DNA of 64,000 nt from Diaporthe sp. PMI_573 (Eukaryota; Ascomycota; Sordariomycetes; Diaporthales; Diaporthaceae), in NCBI GenBank assembly GCA_021399435.1, contig JAJTUP010000145.1:27927-91926 (forward strand), given 5' to 3'. Numbering within the stretch: position 1 is the stretch's first letter; the number at the start of each line of letters is the position of its first letter. Below the pieces are notes generated by a model. That model had not been told where the DNA came from. It was given only the letters and a program-made list of their open reading frames with translations, and made no database searches. Positions 63,233 through 64,000 of this stretch are shown one piece after another. The translations under genes and the position numbers were made by a program.

Positions 63233-64000
63233 TCAGCCCGGTCTCATCCCCTATCATCATCATTGGCTGTTGATACGTCCTCCGCCAGATCCAAACATGC
63301 GTCTTGGATTAAAAGCTAAGAGGTAAAAGGTCTAGATCAAGGAGGACTTTGGACCAAAATATAATTGGATATACATCCGTGAGCATTGAAAGCACAAAAT
63401 GCTACTCTTTGTTGAACATAAATCTTGCTCCACACAAGCATCGTCCAATAGAACCGACAAAGTATGGCCAATCAGGTCCGACTTGTTGCTCCGCCACTAC
63501 CCTCCAGTCGGAAATACATGACGAGTCCCGGCTAGACTAGCTGTGGCCTCTTTTAATCATGGGATAAAGTAAAGTCAGCACAGGTCATCCTTGGCTCCCT
63601 ATCCAATAATTGGAAAAGACCCTGTCGCTTAGCGCTACCCTTAGCGCTCTTCCTTCCACGGCGCTTATGAGGCAGGGGAAGGGCCACTCCATCCCAACAC
63701 GGTCTCTCAATGTCTCGAACCTGGACATGTATCTACGCTTGCTAGGCAGCTTGGGGCGCAGAAGCAAAGAGGTATTGGCACCTCATAACCTGTTCCCGGT
63801 CGCTACGTGAGGCTACTGCCGATTCAACCGCCAATGCATGGACGGTTGCCGCACTTTGGTGAAAAAGCAACAGTGCCAAACTTTCTCGAGGAAACGGTCG
63901 AGCCCAATGCCGACTCCGCTAACGGTCTTTTGACAGGAAGCATCAAGGAATGCCACGGCCCTTGCTCCGTTGCCCAAGAACGCGAGACAACGCGGCGAGG
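63233..64000. other. right edge, no supported gene
   Basis: Only short frames are present. No repeat or element end can be recognised before the window stops. Confidence 0.4.

Overview
The window is from a filamentous ascomycete (Pezizomycotina, most likely a Sordariomycete). The evidence is short spliceosomal introns of 44-180 nt with GTRNGY/CTAAC/YAG signals, fungal-only families (HET, Goodbye-NACHT-TPR, VWA-Hint, F-box, fungal P450) and fungal DNA transposons. Gene density is low, many genes are broken, and at least seven transposon loci are present. It reads as an accessory or subtelomere-like compartment rather than a core syntenic block. Coordinates of spliced genes come from my own intron calls and have not been checked against transcripts.

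Layout. 0.1-1.4 kb: 3' half of a hAT element and an unidentified gene remnant. 2.5-10.2 kb: two same-strand genes of the kind used in fungal non-self recognition, a HET-domain gene and a large Goodbye-NACHT-TPR-zinc-finger STAND (NLR-like) gene. The first 35 residues of the HET protein look like the N-terminal tail of histone H2A.Z. 10.7-18.2 kb: a mosaic of truncated conserved genes (C-terminal half of a CAX Ca2+/H+ exchanger joined to an F-box gene start, an alpha/beta hydrolase, a C2H2-type protein, a VWA-Hint protein). 19.4-24.5 kb: an orphan chromodomain gene, a solo copia LTR, a small two-exon gene, a DDHD-domain scrap, and a tail-anchored protein gene preceded by a scrap of its paralogue. 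25.2-31 kb: telomere-like repeats, a 145-bp MITE with a perfect target duplication, and pseudogenes including an FHA-protein kinase. 31.2-43.7 kb: four hAT elements or remnants; one cuts off the 3' end of a small secreted cysteine-rich protein gene; an intact MATE-type transporter gene lies among them. 44-50.2 kb: a 2OG-Fe(II)-oxygenase-like gene whose predicted metal and co-substrate ligands are all substituted, a hypothetical gene and a frameshifted P450. 51.7-53.6 kb: a complete pogo/Fot1-like element (TA duplication, about 41-bp TIRs) killed by four stop codons. 56-64 kb: 5' half of a hAT element of the same family as the left-edge one, an intact C2H2 gene, a copia 3' end with LTR, and repeat-rich DNA without convincing genes.

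How it fits together. The apparently intact genes are the H2A.Z-HET fusion, the STAND gene, the chromodomain gene, the MATE transporter, the oxygenase-like gene, the C2H2 gene and several small unknowns. Every in-frame premature stop I could place can be explained by one C-to-T change, mostly CAA/CAG to TAA/TAG, which suggests RIP-type mutation reaching both transposons and nearby host genes. The recurring theme is partial copies of conserved genes joined end to end. The H2A.Z-HET gene is the one case where such a join seems to have produced an open, spliced gene, and it is the best candidate here for something undescribed.
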